This document shows, in pieces, positions 25,892 through 41,190 of a stretch of DNA of 64,000 nucleotides. The translations under genes were made by a program, and so were the position numbers. Every line of letters begins with the position of its first letter. Within the stretch, counting starts at the first letter, position 1. Source of the DNA: Inia geoffrensis (Eukaryota > Chordata > Mammalia > Artiodactyla > Iniidae); contig CM070903.1 in the NCBI GenBank assembly GCA_036417435.1, forward strand, positions 5,448,501 through 5,512,500, in the 5' to 3' direction. The notes under the pieces were generated by a model, which had not been told where the DNA came from, made no database searches, and was given only the letters and a program-made list of their open reading frames with translations.

Positions 25892-26035
25892 CAGTGGTTC
25901 TCAGACTGGAGCTCGCTCAGCATCCCAGGGAGGGCTTATTAAAACACAGACCAGCACGCCCTCCCTGTAGCCAGCGTGTGTTCCTGAGTCAGCAGGTCTG
26001 GGTGGGGCCCCAGCATTTCCCTAGGTTTCCTGCAC
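25892..26035 (+). mobile_element. MER5-like hAT fragment
   Basis: It begins cagtggttctcagactggag and contains 'gtctgggtggggccccagca', both as in MER5/Charlie-type elements. The far terminal repeat is missing, so this is a truncated copy. Confidence 0.7.
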
Positions 26036-29000
26036 TCACTCCACCACCACCCAGTCACCCCATATACCTCCCTGAAGGGTCACTGGAGCTGCTCTCCATT
26101 CCTGAGCCATCTCTTATTCCCTCACCACCTACAGCCGGGTCCACTGATTACTTTCCTATTACATTGCCCCCCTTCTCTGGGAGTCCTCCTGCACCCATTT
26201 GGAAAAGGCATCTCTTCCTTTTCCCTTCCACAGCCCCTTGTGCAAATCTTGACCACTGCCATCATCACTTTCCACTTTACTCACGGATTCACTGCACATC
26301 TTCCCTGCACACAATGCCTTGTATAGAAGAGGCACCAGCTCCTGGCTGTTACAGTTAATGCATCCATTCACCGAACAAGTTACGGAGCTCATGCTGTTTA
26401 TATTGGGGAGCAGGGAAAGGGGCTGGAGGAAGCACACAGAGATGAAGAAGACAGTCCCCCACCCCTGTAATAAAAGGGAAATGAGGACAGACTACATTTA
26501 AGTGAATCTGGAGGAATCTAAAAGGAAACGTTTCAAATCATTTTTCAACTGAATTACTCAACACGTCGGAGTGACGCAGTGTTCCCGGAATGCAGGATTC
26601 TGCGGTGGCTGCCTTGGGCTCTCCAAGTCAGCGGATGGACCCTGACATCGAGGAAAGTCCACCCGCCAGCAGTGGGGAGGGGGAGGGGAGCGTGCCAGAA
26701 ACAGGACCCCGCTGGTGGTTTTCTGAAGATGAGGTGCCTGTTCTAATCACTCACAGCCACACTGGTGCCCTGAGCATTTGCTCATCCCTGTTTCTACCCT
26801 CCCTATAAAGAGCAGAGAACCTGCCACGGGTGGCTCGCAGGCTGACTCGGGCGGACTCGGGCGGACACGTAAAATGCAGGCACTTGCAAACCACACGAGG
26901 AAATTGACACGGGGCTCCTGTTGTCATGGAGATCAAAAAAGACGGTTTCTTAAAGAAAGTGAGGGTTGGGGGGGATTTGGAGACTGGAGAAAGGGCTCCT
27001 CAACAGATGTGAAAGAAAGCTGTTTAGGGAAACCGCAGGAGAAAAAACGAAGTCAGGGCTGGAAAGGGAGAAAGAGAGGGCCACAGACAGCAGATAAATG
27101 AGACAAATGGAAAGAAATCTGGATCATTCCTGGATGCAAAGGCAAAGGAAAGGAAGAGGAAACTTCAATATGGGAAAACAATGAATCCTCACAAGAAAAA
27201 CACAACAGTGGATAGCTAAGGCCTGCTCTTAGAATAGTAGTGTATTCAAAGGGCTTTGAGAAAAGGTAAAACCAGGACACTCACATATCAAAGTCATCTG
27301 TAAATGACAGCATCATCCTGCATATGGAAAGACACTCAGATTGTTGAATTCTTGACTATGGAGTGAAGGGAGCCCTTCTTCACTTTAGCTTTTTTTCTTT
27401 CCCCCAATCACTTACTTTCCAACGTCTTCCTCTAATATGTATTAAGAGGGCTGGTTGCCAGGAGAGGTTTGCTATAAATCTGTTGGTCAGTCTTCAGTGA
27501 TCCTTATTGTAAGCATGTGTGACTCACTGGCTGAATGACAAGTGAATAATCTCTGGAATCCTTGTTTTAAGCAGGAAACAAAAATGGACAACATTGTCCA
27601 GATAAATTGGCTCTTCAGAAGCTATTTTCCTCTCTGATGGGGTCTGGGAAATGAAATGGACCCCTCCCAATGCTGCCTAAATCTCCCATCTTGATAGGTT
27701 GGCTGCCATGCTACGTGACAGCACGGAAGCCAGCTCTCAACTTGAGCCCACATGTCCAGGCTGGGGCACGCTGCCTGAGAGCTCCCCCTGAACTGACTGA
27801 CCCAGGCCTCTGATCAACAGCTGCATCCTGGGTCTGGAGTCCAGGCATCTCTTCTGTCTTTATACCCTGCCCATTATATCTTTACTCAGTAAGATATAAA
27901 TCTTAGGTCATTCTTACCCATCACTTTTTTGTACCTCATATATGCTCAGAACCATTCTCTTCTTTATCTACAATACATTTTTTGAGAATGTCCACTCTGC
28001 TGACGTCTTGATTTGGACAGGGCAGTGGGTCAGATTTCAAACAGTTTTTTAGGAACTCTTGTGCTCTTGGCGCTTGCAGTCAAGTTCTTGGAAACCAGAC
28101 ATTTGATACGTTAATGGTGACCGTAGAGTAGATGGAAGTGGCCAGTTCTTGCTGAGCTGATGGTGGATGGGTGAGTGCCAGTGGAGACCAGAGGAAGGAG
28201 AGGACTCCTTGGATGGAGACAGTCAAAGGAGGCTCCCCAATGAGTTGGAAGTGGAGCTGGCCATGGAGCGAGTCATGTGTTGATAGTGGAGAAAAGGAAG
28301 AAGTGCATTCTCTGACTGGGGCTTTCATGAGATGAGAAAGTGTAAGAGAGTTGGAATCCCCATGCTTAATCAAGCAGTCAAAGAGAATCCTCGATGGAGG
28401 GACATCCAGGAGACATTAGTCTGGAAAGACTCCTGTAGGGCTCAAATCTTACAACAGGCACTGGTGAGATTTGGGGAGAGGGAGGGCATGATCAAAGTGG
28501 CTTCTTAGGATGCTTGTCTTCTCCAATGTCTTGCAACCCGGCTTCAAAATGTGTTTAAAGACCCCTACCTGGTTCCCTCTTCTACGTTTCTTCCTACCCC
28601 AACATGAACTCCATTCTCTTAGTTTCATGAAAGCAAACAATTATTTTTGACTCACTTAATCAGTTGTTCTTTGAGGCTATTGAACAGCCAGAGAACAGTA
28701 TCCTCAACTGCCTTCCCACCTGGATGTCCTCTTTTTGTACATCAGCCAACCGTTTCCCTTTATTCCAAGTAGACACATGCTCCAAGCAGAAATGTATCAT
28801 CCAGAACAACTCTTAAAGTAAGGGGTATTATGTACTAACTTGTCTTCGGGTGATATGAAGCCCACTACCAGACAAATGGATTGAAGTGCTTCCACTGGTC
28901 CCTACCCACTTCCCTTGCTGGCTTGTTGTTCATGTAACTCAGAGAGGTCCCCAGAGTGACTTCAAGAAAAGTTGGAACTTGCACCACAGCCCTTAAATTC

Positions 29001-29339
29001 CCTGCACTTAGTGTACGAAATCCCTGCACTTATGGATTTTTAAAAGAGATCTGTTTTCTAATATGTCTTCAAGAATTTCTTTAACGTTAACACATTCCTA
29101 AATTTACATCTGACTATTCAACCTACAAATGAATAGTAAAACTTAAACTTTGCCTGTTACAGTTAGAAGTTTTGCTTACTTTTGTGCATGTAAACAATAT
29201 TTTCTCTTCATGTGATTTGCTATATTTTTCTTTGATTAAAAATGTTTTGCTTAGTGTAACTTTAAAAACCTAATTAGCAAGCGCTTCAAAAAGGAGAAAA
29301 GTTATCTGGGGCTCTGTGAGTGGTGGAAACTAAATACAT

Positions 29340-29527
29340 CTCTTGGAAAACCCTGGGTTAGAATTCCAACTCTACACTGACCTTGAGGAAGATGTTTTTA
29401 ACCTCTTTGACCTTCAGTTTCTTCCTCTGTAAAGATGGATAATGAGACTTCTTGGGGTTGTTGTGAAGATAAGTGGGGAGATATACATCTCACCTATTAC
29501 ACTGATTGGGAAAAGCAAGTGCTCAAC
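29340..29527 (-). mobile_element. MIR SINE, antisense
   Basis: 'ccttcagtttcttcctctgt' and 'gacttcttggggttgttgtg' match the reverse complement of the MIR core, preceded by diverged head sequence. Confidence 0.75.
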
Positions 29528-29995
29528 AGGTGAAGGTGATGGAGGTGGTGGAGGTAGTGGAGGGATAGTAGTAACTGGCGGTAGTGATTTTGGCCCTGAG
29601 TTAGTGTTGGAGGTGATGGTGGTAATAGTGATACTTAGGGTGATGTTAATGTCAGTGGTGATGGTGGTGGATGTATTGGAGGCATGGCAGTGATTTATTG
29701 GTGGAGGAGTGATAAGGATGGTGGTAAAGGTGGGAGAGGTGGCCGTGGCATTGGGTAGTGGTGGTGGTGGTGATGCTGGTGATGATGCTGGTGATGGAAG
29801 TGGTGGTAATGATGGTGATGATGCAGGTGATGGAGGTGGTGGCAGTGATGTACGGGGATGGTTGGCTTGGGGGCATGAGGTAGTGGAAGTGGTAAGGGGG
29901 GGCGGTGTGCATGTAGGTAGTGGTGATGGTGATGGTGAAGATGTGGTGGTAGAGGTGCTGAGTATTGATTGGTGGTGTTCACCGTGGTCGTGGTG
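29528..29995. repeat. GGT/GAT-rich minisatellite
   Basis: About 470 bp built from irregular GGTGATGGTGGTG-like and GTGGTAGTGG-like units on the + strand. It yields long open frames on both strands (Gly/Asp/Val-rich on plus, His/Pro-rich on minus) that are composition artefacts. It starts at the end of a MIR. Strand asymmetry is extreme (purine plus T, almost no C). Confidence 0.85.
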
Positions 29996-30059
29996 AAGGA
30001 AGCTACTGTTGTAACTGAATTAGAAAGAGAAATAACCAAGAGATGATTTCAGCACACTA

Positions 30060-30290
30060 ACTTTTATGAAAACAGCTTTATTGGGATGAAATTAACATAC
30101 CATCACATTTGCTGTTTTAAGTGTACGATTCCATGTTGTTTTGTATGTTTACAGAGATGTGCAGCCATCACCAGAATCTAATTTTAGAAAATTTTCATCA
30201 CTCACAACAAAGCCCATACCCATTAGTAGTCACTCCCCATTTCTCCGCTAACACAATCCTTTTTAGGTGGTTTTCAAAACCTCTGAGGGC
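30060..30290 (-). mobile_element. Old L1 (L1M-type) 3' end, antisense
   Basis: 'agctttattgggatgaaatt', 'gcagccatcaccagaatcta' and 'catacccattagtagtcact' form the familiar minus-strand L1M 3' UTR order. Confidence 0.75.
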
Positions 30291-30621
30291 CCACATGCTG
30301 TGGAATCAAAAGTGCATATTTCATTTGTAAGAAAAATCCATCGCTTCTTTCTCAGGTGCAACAATTCATTCTGCATGATAACTAGCGATTGTTATTAGAG
30401 CCCTGGAAAGAAATGTGTGAAACCACTGCTACCTTCAAATAACTCACCACTCTATTCATACATATCTCTTCAAAATCAGAATATTAAGAAAACTGGAGGA
30501 GAGCTCTCTTCTTTGTTCCTTGTGATAAACACAGTCCCTTGCATTACCATATTGGATTTCACATCTAAAAGAATAATAACAAAAAAATACCATCTCATTA
30601 ACACTCAACTGAAACACAACC

Positions 30622-30834
30622 CTTTTTTTTTTTTTTTTTTTTTGCGGTACGCGAGCCTCTCACTGTTGAGGCCTCTCCCGTTGCGGAGCACAGGCTCCGG
30701 ACACGCAGGCTCAGCGGCCATGGCTCACGGGCCCAGCCGCTCCGCGGCATGTGGGATCTTCCCGGACCGGGGCACGAACCTGTGTCCCCTGCATCGGCAG
30801 GCGGACTCACAACCACTGCGCCACCAGGGAAGCC
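30622..30834 (-). mobile_element. CHR-type SINE, antisense, with 13-bp target-site duplication
   Basis: The T run and reverse CHR body end in ccaccagggaagcc. The duplication ctgaaacacaacc is at 30609-30621 and 30835-30847. It lies 3.05 kb upstream of exon b, opposed to the sense copy 1.85 kb downstream of exon c. Confidence 0.97.
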
Positions 30835-32734
30835 CTGAAACACAACCTTTTTGAAATAAGATACCCAATAAGTCCCACTTCTGGGACTTCAGTCCAATAA
30901 ACAAACTTAAAAACAGATGCACTGTATCACAGAGGTTCATTTGTGGTAGGAAATAAGTTACAAAACAATATCCCGAACAAAATTGTTGGAAAAATGAGTC
31001 AAAAAAAACATGGAATATGATTTTTAAAAACTGGAAGTAAACATGCAAGTATGATCATAATAGCATATTAAATAAAAGTAATCGGTCACTAAATTGTAGA
31101 GTATGAAGAGAACCATGTGAGGACCAAAAACACACTTCAATTTCACTTAGAGAAAAAGCATATCAGAATTTGAATAGTGATTACATAGGCATGGTGGCTG
31201 TATACTTTTATGATTGCAAAAAAAAAAAAACCACTAAAATAATTTTCTACAAAGTATTTTGCAGAAGAATCTAATAAACAAAAATAACCTTCGTGTCACT
31301 CCAGAATTAGCAGGACTAAAATTTAGTTCTAAGAAAAATGTAAAGAATGTTCTCTTTCTTTTGCACAAAATATTTAAACTGAACAGGACAAAAACCACTG
31401 TGTTGCCTATTCTATTTAAGCAGTTAAAATGTGTTTTCACCCTCAGAAAGTGAAAAAAGGAAGATTTCTCCACCCACCTATCTGTGCAACCAAATCACGG
31501 GCATGATTAATCCCCCCAGACCCAGGAAGGGAAATGTCAGCCAGCAGGGCCCTCTGCTTGCAGAAGATTCAGCCAAATTGGGTGCTGTGAGTGAACGTTT
31601 TCTCGTGGGCATTTGCCTCCACTCCCTACACCTGCTACCTGATCAGACTCCACAGCTCCTGTCCTGGGATCCTGACTTGGCACCTTAGGGAGACTTAAAT
31701 CGTCACAGGGAGCCCGTTGAAAAATTAGAATATTTTTTAAATTTAAAAAGCCCTTTATATTTAGGTGACCATATTAAGCATTAAAAAACTTTGTGAAATA
31801 GGAGAAATATCTTTGTTTTATATTTGACTTATCCATGGCTTTTGGAGGGAAATTGGTTTTGCTAATTAATCGAATGATACAAATGCAATTCAGTGGTTTA
31901 GGTAAAACAAATTTCAGGTAATGGAATTCTCGACATCTGAAATCTTTGGATCCAATTTTCAATCAGAGTGAAAAGTTGTAGTTCACCAATGCAAAAGCAG
32001 GAGCTCATAGACACTTGCTTATAATAAGAAAGGGGTGTGCTTTTGTGTCAACGTCTGACTGCCAACTTGACTGCAGAAGTAATGGTTTCCAGGCTGTTTC
32101 TTTGATACCTATTAGCACCATGTAAATGCCTGAAATCAGATGAGCTATTGAGAAAGGCAGTGGGATCCAAGAAAACCATAAATGAGGAAACTCGCCTGAA
32201 AAAAGAAATGTGATTTTACTGTTCTTGTATAACTCAGACAAACACCCAAAGACAGCTGGCGACATTCATGCCGCGGGGGGCTGGCATGGTAGGCAATCCA
32301 CAGGCGTCTGCTGACTTTGTTCATGGCGCTGTCTGTCCCGACCTTCTTCCTGCTGGTGGTCCAGCCTCACCCCACCCCCATCCAGGGCAGATCCTCTCTG
32401 TCTGCCCTTCCTCACCCCTGGGCATTCAGCAGCGCCCCCCAATCCATTCCAGCTGCTCTGTCTCTCCCACCCCACACCCTCCCTCCCCTTCTGGAGCCCT
32501 GGCCATCCCTCCAGCCTCGCCTGCGGTCAGCATCTTCTGACTGCTTCAGGCCACGCTCATTTTGCCACTTTCGAGAAGCCTGCTGGCCTTCACGGTCCAG
32601 TACCACACACCTGAACACTTCAGATTTCTCTGCAGTTTCCTGAGTGCGTATTTCCTCTCTCCAATGGGATTGTAAGCATTTTCAGAAAGCTTTTCAGAGC
32701 CCCAAGAGACCTTAATCCACGGTTTGTACTGAAA

Positions 32735-32821
32735 TACACATGTACACATACACGTGCACATACATACACATATCTGCTCACACATATGCACACACAGACA
32801 TAATACAAATACACACACTCA

Positions 32822-32850
<29 letters not shown>
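32735..32850. repeat. CA-rich region ending in a (CA)n microsatellite
   Basis: Interrupted CA/TA repeats from 32735 lead into uninterrupted (AC)n at 32822-32850. Confidence 0.9.
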
Positions 32851-32853
<3 letters not shown>

Positions 32854-33129
32854 CTGTTGATTGCCTGAAAGCCTACCACACCTTTATTACTTTAGAGCAT
32901 CACTTTGATGTTGTTCTTAAAACATACTTGAAAGAAGTCTGGATTCTTAAAAAGTCCAACGTGTCAGCGAAAACTGTTCTGTTTTCGACTCATAACTCTA
33001 GCCTCACCTTGCCCATCTTAAATCACCATAAAATGATCCCCGAATGACTCAGGCCTTAATGAAAGAGGTTTGCCTTCCTGCCAGGGGTGGACTCCCCTTC
33101 ACATCCAGCTTTCGACGTGCAAACACCTT

Positions 33130-33255
33130 TGTTCTGGAATATTCCATTAGAGTATAAGCTCCATGAAGGCAGGGACCTTTTTTAAAAAAATCACTTCTGT
33201 TCCCCATTGCCTGGAACAATGTGGTAGAGTTCCGTAGATTTTGCTGGGTGAAAAC
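33130..33255 (+). mobile_element. L2-like 3'-end fragment
   Basis: 'agagtataagctccatgaag' then 'ttccccattgcctggaacaa' match the L2 3' end. The fragment is diverged. Confidence 0.65.
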
Positions 33256-33369
33256 ACAAAACATCAGTCTCCCCAGGTGATGGTTGGTGTAGGCAGAGGT
33301 ACCACAGACGCAATCCATCTTTCCAAACTTCCCCACCACTTAGAGAAGTCAGCTGTTCTGGCAGCATGA

Positions 33370-33600
33370 GGGGGAGGGGCTGGGAGCACAGGCTCTGTGG
33401 TGGATTCCCCTCCTGTCCCTCATGTCTGTGGGACCTCCTGTGTCAATGAACGTCTTGGTGGTGCTATGTCCCGGGGCTGCAGTGAGGGTTGGGCTCATTC
33501 GCGCAGGTAAAGGCAGAGCACCTGGCCATGAGCAGCCTCTAGGTATGAGTTTGCTGCTACTATTACTATTACTACTGCCACACCTGTTATGATTATTTCC
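33370..33600 (-). mobile_element. MIR SINE, antisense, diverged
   Basis: The order 'gggagcacaggctctgtggt', a central 'gtgagggttgggctcattcg' and a final (CTATTA)-like tail matches reverse-complement MIR. The core is poorly preserved. Confidence 0.6.
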
Positions 33601-33884
33601 ACGCTTATTCAATTTCATTTTTATTTGCCTAAGAGGAGGGCAGGTGCCGGCTTTCCTCTTGTCACACCCCGAGTATTCTTTTCTGTTTGATTGTTTAGCT
33701 ACTCACATGTTACTTGGTAACTTTGCAATGTCCAAATTATTCACGGAGTATAATTCATAGCTTGGCCATAGGTATACAGTAGGATTAACCGGCTTTCGAA
33801 CAGGTTTAAAGCATCCGAAAATAACATTGTTTTTTACCAAATCACGAACAGTATTCTTTAGTGATTCTTCTCTTTCCTGTTTAG

Positions 33885-36061
<2,177 letters not shown>

Positions 36062-37887
36062 TGAGTTTGCCTCAAAGGATGTGCAATGGAATTTGCAGAC
36101 CCCCTCCTCCTACCGTGGGATTCAGCACAGGGTGGGCAGTTCTTTATCGATGGGTACTTTTCTCCTTTCCCCACGTCTTTCTGTTATCTCATATCTGACA
36201 TTTTAACAGGTGTGCACAGCTGTTTAAATCATATACCTTCAAAAAGCAATTTGAAGGATAGGAGTGGGTGGCACTTGGGGAATCTAGGAATAGATGTGTT
36301 TTCCTAATTATGAGTATCTATGTCAAACCTCTGCAGGCAGCACCAAAACCTTGATCTGTATCTAGAAAGTTCTGCATGATGTGTATCCTAAAAGGCTGAC
36401 TTCCTCCTATTCCCCGATAGGACTCAGCAGGGAAAAGTCTTAAGCTCCTGTAGTTGAACTAGAAGGGGTTCAGGAAGAATGCCAGAGCCAGAACACCTTG
36501 GGCGGAGGAGTACTGTTCCCATGAGGAGCGCTTTCATCCCAAACCCTCCACTTTTGTCCCCTCCTTTTTCTTTTTTCCTCCTTGTATTCCCTCTCTTCCT
36601 TCTTGTTTCGTTGTGATTATTATTATTTTTCTTTCAAGTTGTAGGACAAAATTCTCCAGTTTGGAGGCAAGACTTGGCACGAGAGAGGGTCAGCTCAGGG
36701 AGTGGCAAGATTGAGGCTCCAAGTGTATTGAGCAGAACAGAGGCCTGGCATCACCGAGCCAGGCTGAGCCCCGCTCCAGGAGCACGACAGGCCCACCCTG
36801 AGCTACAGCCCCTAACAGGAAAGGCTCTGCTCTCTGCTTGTGGCCCAGGACTTGGGTGGCCCACACCTGCACCCACCCCCGCTCCCCATATCCAGCCCCC
36901 GGGGGTGCCTCCCCTCTGGTTTGGGGCTTTCTGCAGCTCTTCTGACTGTGGGTCCTCTGAGTCTGGGCAAACACAGAGGCCCCCAGGGCATTTCCCACCT
37001 CTGCTCAGGACCACCTGGGTCTGCTCTGCCAACCTGGTTGCTTTCCCCACCCAGGTAATCAGAACACACTGAGCCTCAGAGGCTGCAGGGGTTCCACTAT
37101 TGGTGCCAGAATGAAAGGACGGAAGGCAGCTTAATTTGCTAAGTAAATAGCAGAGTTCCAGGCTTAGCTGTTTACATCTGCAGCCAGACTCGTGTCTCAG
37201 AGCTGAGGACCAGATCTGATTCCCTTGATGTCGAGGTAGTGCTTTTCATAGTGCCAGCAGTGGGAGACATTCTGATTCGCCTTCTGGGCGCCCCCGAAGC
37301 AGACGGGTTACCTGAGCGGCTACTCTGTGCTGAGCTCCTGCTTGACGCTGAGGATGCAGCATCTGCCGCGATGGATGCTCTAGCCTAGTGAGAGTGGGGA
37401 TATGTGATGCATACAGAACCTCCAGCCCAGTAAGGCACAGTCAGCCCCACGGAGGGACAGAGTTAAACAGATGATTCACTCCACCTCCTCCCTGCAAACA
37501 GAGGTTTAAAATTCCCATAGAAGTAAAATATGGAGCAACGAAACATTTCAAATTATCTACTTTACTGACACAATACAGTAATAGATCATTGCATGTACTT
37601 GTTCTGGTTTCTAATCCTCATCTTGAATAAGATGAAGTTAAACCTAAAGGCAGTGTTACACTAAAATCATTCCTTTTTTGTTCTTGTTGGAAACATTTCC
37701 ATAATCCGGTGGTGACTGTTCATCACATTTTCACATTTTACTCATACGTGCTAATAATGCCTATAATTATGCACCTTAGTTCTACGATGGATGATATGGT
37801 TAATATCGTTGAGTCAACTTTACACTTTAAAGCTTTAAAAACTTGAACATTTAAAAACATAGAAGTCTTTAAATAAAGAACGCTTGG

Positions 37888-38100
37888 TGCTTCCCTCGTG
37901 GCGCAGTGGTTGAGAGTCTGCCTGCTGACGCATGGGACACGGGTTCGTGCCCCGGTCCGGGAGGATCCCACATGCCACAGAGCAGCCGGGCCCGTGAGCC
38001 ATGGCCGCTGAGCCTGCGCGTCCGGAACCTGTGCTCCGCCACGGGAGAGGCCACAACAGTGAGAGGCCCGCGTACCGCAAAAAAACAAAAAAAAAAGAAA
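37888..38100 (+). mobile_element. CHR-type SINE, sense, with 13-bp target-site duplication
   Basis: The body starts tgcttccctcgtggcgcagt and ends with an A-rich tail containing C and G interruptions. The duplication aaagaacgcttgg (37875-37887) and aaagaatgcttgg (38101-38113) differs by one C/T. It is in intron c-d. Confidence 0.96.
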
Positions 38101-39076
38101 AAAGAATGCTTGGAAATGCATACAGTTTCTAAAGATACTTTTACTCACTGTATGAAGACCAAGGTGATGTGCTTAATGCCTAATGTAGAAGTAGTACACT
38201 TAGTCTCCAAAAGATGAGAAAGAAACCCTCAGAAGCCTATGAACAGTCATTCCTGACCTGCTACCTCTGAGAAGTGACATTTGTGCATGTTCGCAGGGAA
38301 CTTCGTGGAATTACTGAATTCTTCTGCACAAGCTCTTAGATTGTGGCCCTGAGGTTCCCACGGACACACAACACACAGTGATCATGTAAAGAACTATACC
38401 TGCTAAGCTTGAGAATACACCACACATACATACACACACACTCACTCGTGCAGGCCAAGAGAGAAAGAGATCGTTACTACTGCTGTGATTAGCAATTGCC
38501 CCAAATACTTTTCAAAATATACATTAAAAAGCATTTTGTTGTTGTTAATATGACCAGATAAAACTGGTTAATATATTTGATAGGACAGGTTAAATGTACA
38601 ATAGACTGGTGAAATTTCTGAGTATTTTATAATCTGAAAGTCAAAGAATTTTTAAGACCTGACAGAAGCAGTTAGTCTAAATTGCTAGGAAAATGGCACA
38701 CTTTGAAAATCTACTATTTCCATCGGAATTGGAGCTGCTTTTCAACCCTCTGTCTTTCTTCAAGACAAAAACGACAGATTCTGAATCAAAGCAACGTTTA
38801 AGTGCCAACCAAGACTTTTGCTACGATGCTGGCAGGTTGAGGAGGTGCTTGGGAAGTGATTTCCACCCTTATTTTGATTTCTTCCTTAGACCCTCTAAGA
38901 ATGAAGAAGGGTGTAAATAAATACATAAAACTATTTTGTTTTAAAATATAAAGTTTTTCTTAAAAAAACTTTTTGTACTATAAATAGTATGATTTCTGAT
39001 TTTATTTTCTATATTAATTTCATATTATTTTACTCATGATTTCAACGGAACACTTCTTTACTTCTCATATATTATA

Positions 39077-39146
39077 AAAATTTTATTTTATTGAAGTATA
39101 GTTGATTTACAATGTTGTGCTAATTTCTACTGTACTGTCCCATATA

Positions 39147-39200
<54 letters not shown>
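39077..39200 (-). mobile_element. L1 3'-end stub with (TA)n repeat
   Basis: 'ttattgaagtatagttgatt' followed by 'tacaatgttgtgctaatttc' is the antisense L1 3' end. After about 60 bp it runs into a (TA)n tract (39143-39187) and a T run. It may be one element or an L1 stub next to an independent microsatellite. Confidence 0.75.
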
Positions 39201-39201
<1 letters not shown>

Positions 39202-39783
39202 AATGACTCCATTGGGGCCGTGAAAAGTAGGTGATAGAAATCCGTGTTTAAGCCATAAAAAAAGAAAAGGAGCTTGAAAGAACGACAAATGAAGCACGCT
39301 GTTTTGAATTTGGCTTTTTTCACAATTTTCCTTTTTACTTCCTCTACATTGATGAGTCAGGGACATACCCTCCCAGCAGAGAGAATGAGGTGCTTTTGTG
39401 GTCGATTCTGGGGCACAGGTAGTTTTTAAACATCCTTGCGGGGGGGGGGGGTAATTTTGAACAGGGGTTTGGACTGCATTCATATTCATGGTTCGTGGTA
39501 AATTAGTTCATCCAAATAATATGAACCCCAATATGAGTCAATAACCAGACACCAATTCTAATTAGTATGGTAATTCATGAGCGGGTGTAATTCTTTTGTG
39601 TCAAGTGTTGCTTTCTTTAAAAAGATCAGGGTGTCCCACTTTGCCCTTCCCCCTCTTAGCTGTCCTCTTCTCCATCTCTGTGCCTCACTGGGGAATAGCC
39701 CTGTCCCATCGGCGCACCTTTTCCCCTGCGCTGTAATTGGAGCTCATACTTCCCCCGTGACGTAGAGACCCTGGGTCCTTCTT

Positions 39784-39995
39784 TTTTTTTTTTTTTTTTT
39801 TTTACGCAGGCCTCTCACTGTTGTGGCCTCTCCCGTTGCGGAGCACAGGCTCCGGACGCGCAGGCTCAGCGGCCGTGGCTCACGTGCCCAGCCGCTCCAC
39901 GCCATGTGGGATCTTCCCAGACCGGGGCACGAACCCCTGTCCCCTGCATCGGCAGGCGGACTCTCAACCACTGCGCCACCAGGGAAGGGAAGCCT
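39784..39995 (-). mobile_element. CHR-type SINE, antisense, with 14-bp target-site duplication
   Basis: The reverse CHR body ends ccaccagggaagggaagc. The duplication cctgggtccttctt (39770-39783) and cctgagtccttctt (39996-40009) has one mismatch. A small 'gggaa' duplication at the head sets it apart from the other copies. Confidence 0.95.
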
Positions 39996-40127
39996 CCTGA
40001 GTCCTTCTTAAAGATAAAAACAAAAGCATAAAACCAGAGGCCCCAAGAGGTCACATGATATAGTCAATTTCTCATCACTAGCCCTGCACACAGCCCCATG
40101 GAAGCCCCTCCCCTGAGTTGCATTTGT

Positions 40128-40130
<3 letters not shown>

Positions 40131-40168
<38 letters not shown>
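40131..40168. repeat. (GT)19 microsatellite
   Basis: Thirty-eight bases of uninterrupted GT. It is likely to be length-polymorphic. Confidence 0.97.
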
Positions 40169-40171
<3 letters not shown>

Positions 40172-41084
40172 CTTTGGCATAATGTAGAAGTTCCTAAATC
40201 TGAAAAGATCTTGATGAGATCTATACTTAAACTTTTTCCATTAACATTTGAATTTTTTAACCTACTCCAATTGACCTGTATTATCTATGTTCAGGAAAAT
40301 GAACATTATAAATGAATAATATAATGGAAAGTGGTCTGATGGTCACCCAGGGCAGACTTTTCCTTCACAGGAGAGAATTTCTCACCCATCAAAGGGTAAC
40401 GATTGTCAGCTTTCCAAATGCACAGTGACCACACAGGAGCAAACATTTTTTTTCATTTTCATAAGCCATCTGCTCTGGTTTCTAGATTGTGGCCCCTAAA
40501 AGTCTGCCACCAGCTGGTCTCCCCCAGAAGACACTAGGCCACAGGCATCTCTGGGGGGCTGTGCCCTTTGCTCTTCTCTCTCCCCCCAGCAAAGCATCCT
40601 GCCCCCAGAACTCGTCCACAAGCTGCCCAAGGTGGGAACAGGCGTCGGGCTCCTGTTGGGGTCCGGGGCTGTGTCTGTGCCCATTTTTCCCGTCCCCTCA
40701 CAGCCCTCATCACACACAGGGGTCCCTGGCATGTGAGTGACAAGCCTTGGCTACCCCCTGCTTTAGTTTAAATTCAACTATCCTGCTATGTCCAGTTCAG
40801 CCCTGATCCTTTTGATGACGAAAAGTAAAAATAGTCACCATAATCACCAAACAGCTGGCCACTAATCTCCGAACTTCCGTGCAATATGCCAGAAGGACAA
40901 GAGGAAAGAAAATCAAAGAACAGGAAGAGAAAAACAGCTGGCAAAACCGCATCTCATCCGGCCGCCATGCAGGCCCAGCTAGTGGCCACAGGGAGTGGCT
41001 GAGAGTGGGGACCGTGGCCGTGAGGCCACGCCCTGTGGTGCCACGGTCCATGCTCTCGGCCCCCGTGATCGGCTCCGGGACCTG

Positions 41085-41190
41085 GGGAAGCTATTGAGCC
41101 TCTGCCTGCCTCAGTTTCCTCTCCTGTAAAATGAATGGGTTGTGGAAACAAGAGCATGGTCATGCTGGGTAAATGAGTTAACCTGGGAAC
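41085..41190 (-). mobile_element. MIR SINE fragment, antisense
   Basis: 'tgagcctctgcctgcctcag' then 'tttcctctcctgtaaaatga' match the reverse-complement MIR core. Confidence 0.75.

Larger units (their letters stand above)
10538..33884 (+). other. DSCAM: DSCAM intron a-b (23.3 kb)
   Basis: This is the largest complete intron in the window. It holds an antisense CHR SINE abutting an L1 3' end, a large sense L1, a 1.3-kb antisense L1, MIR, L2, MER5-like and other hAT relics, a GGT/GAT-rich minisatellite, an old L1 3' end and a CA microsatellite, each listed separately. Stretches in which I see no gene and no repeat I can name include about 10950-13590, 13720-16030, 19850-20940, 22300-23640, 24000-25880, 26040-29330, 30850-32730 and 32860-33120. 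The parts at 13960-15150 and 22300-22980 are AT-rich. 30850-31180 may be a very old L1 piece that I cannot assign. The acceptor is cctgtttag at 33876-33884. Confidence 0.85.

Noticed and set aside
29528..29995. Possible CRISPR-like regular repeat array
   Set aside because: Units are irregular and low complexity with no unique spacers, and the host is a mammal.
29695..30039. Histidine-rich minus-strand frame resembling a metal-binding protein
   Set aside because: It is a low-complexity product of the GGT/GAT minisatellite, with no start context or conserved ends.
36674..37072. Several overlapping open frames on both strands in a GC-rich patch
   Set aside because: High GC lowers stop frequency in all frames. 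No frame has a recognisable domain.
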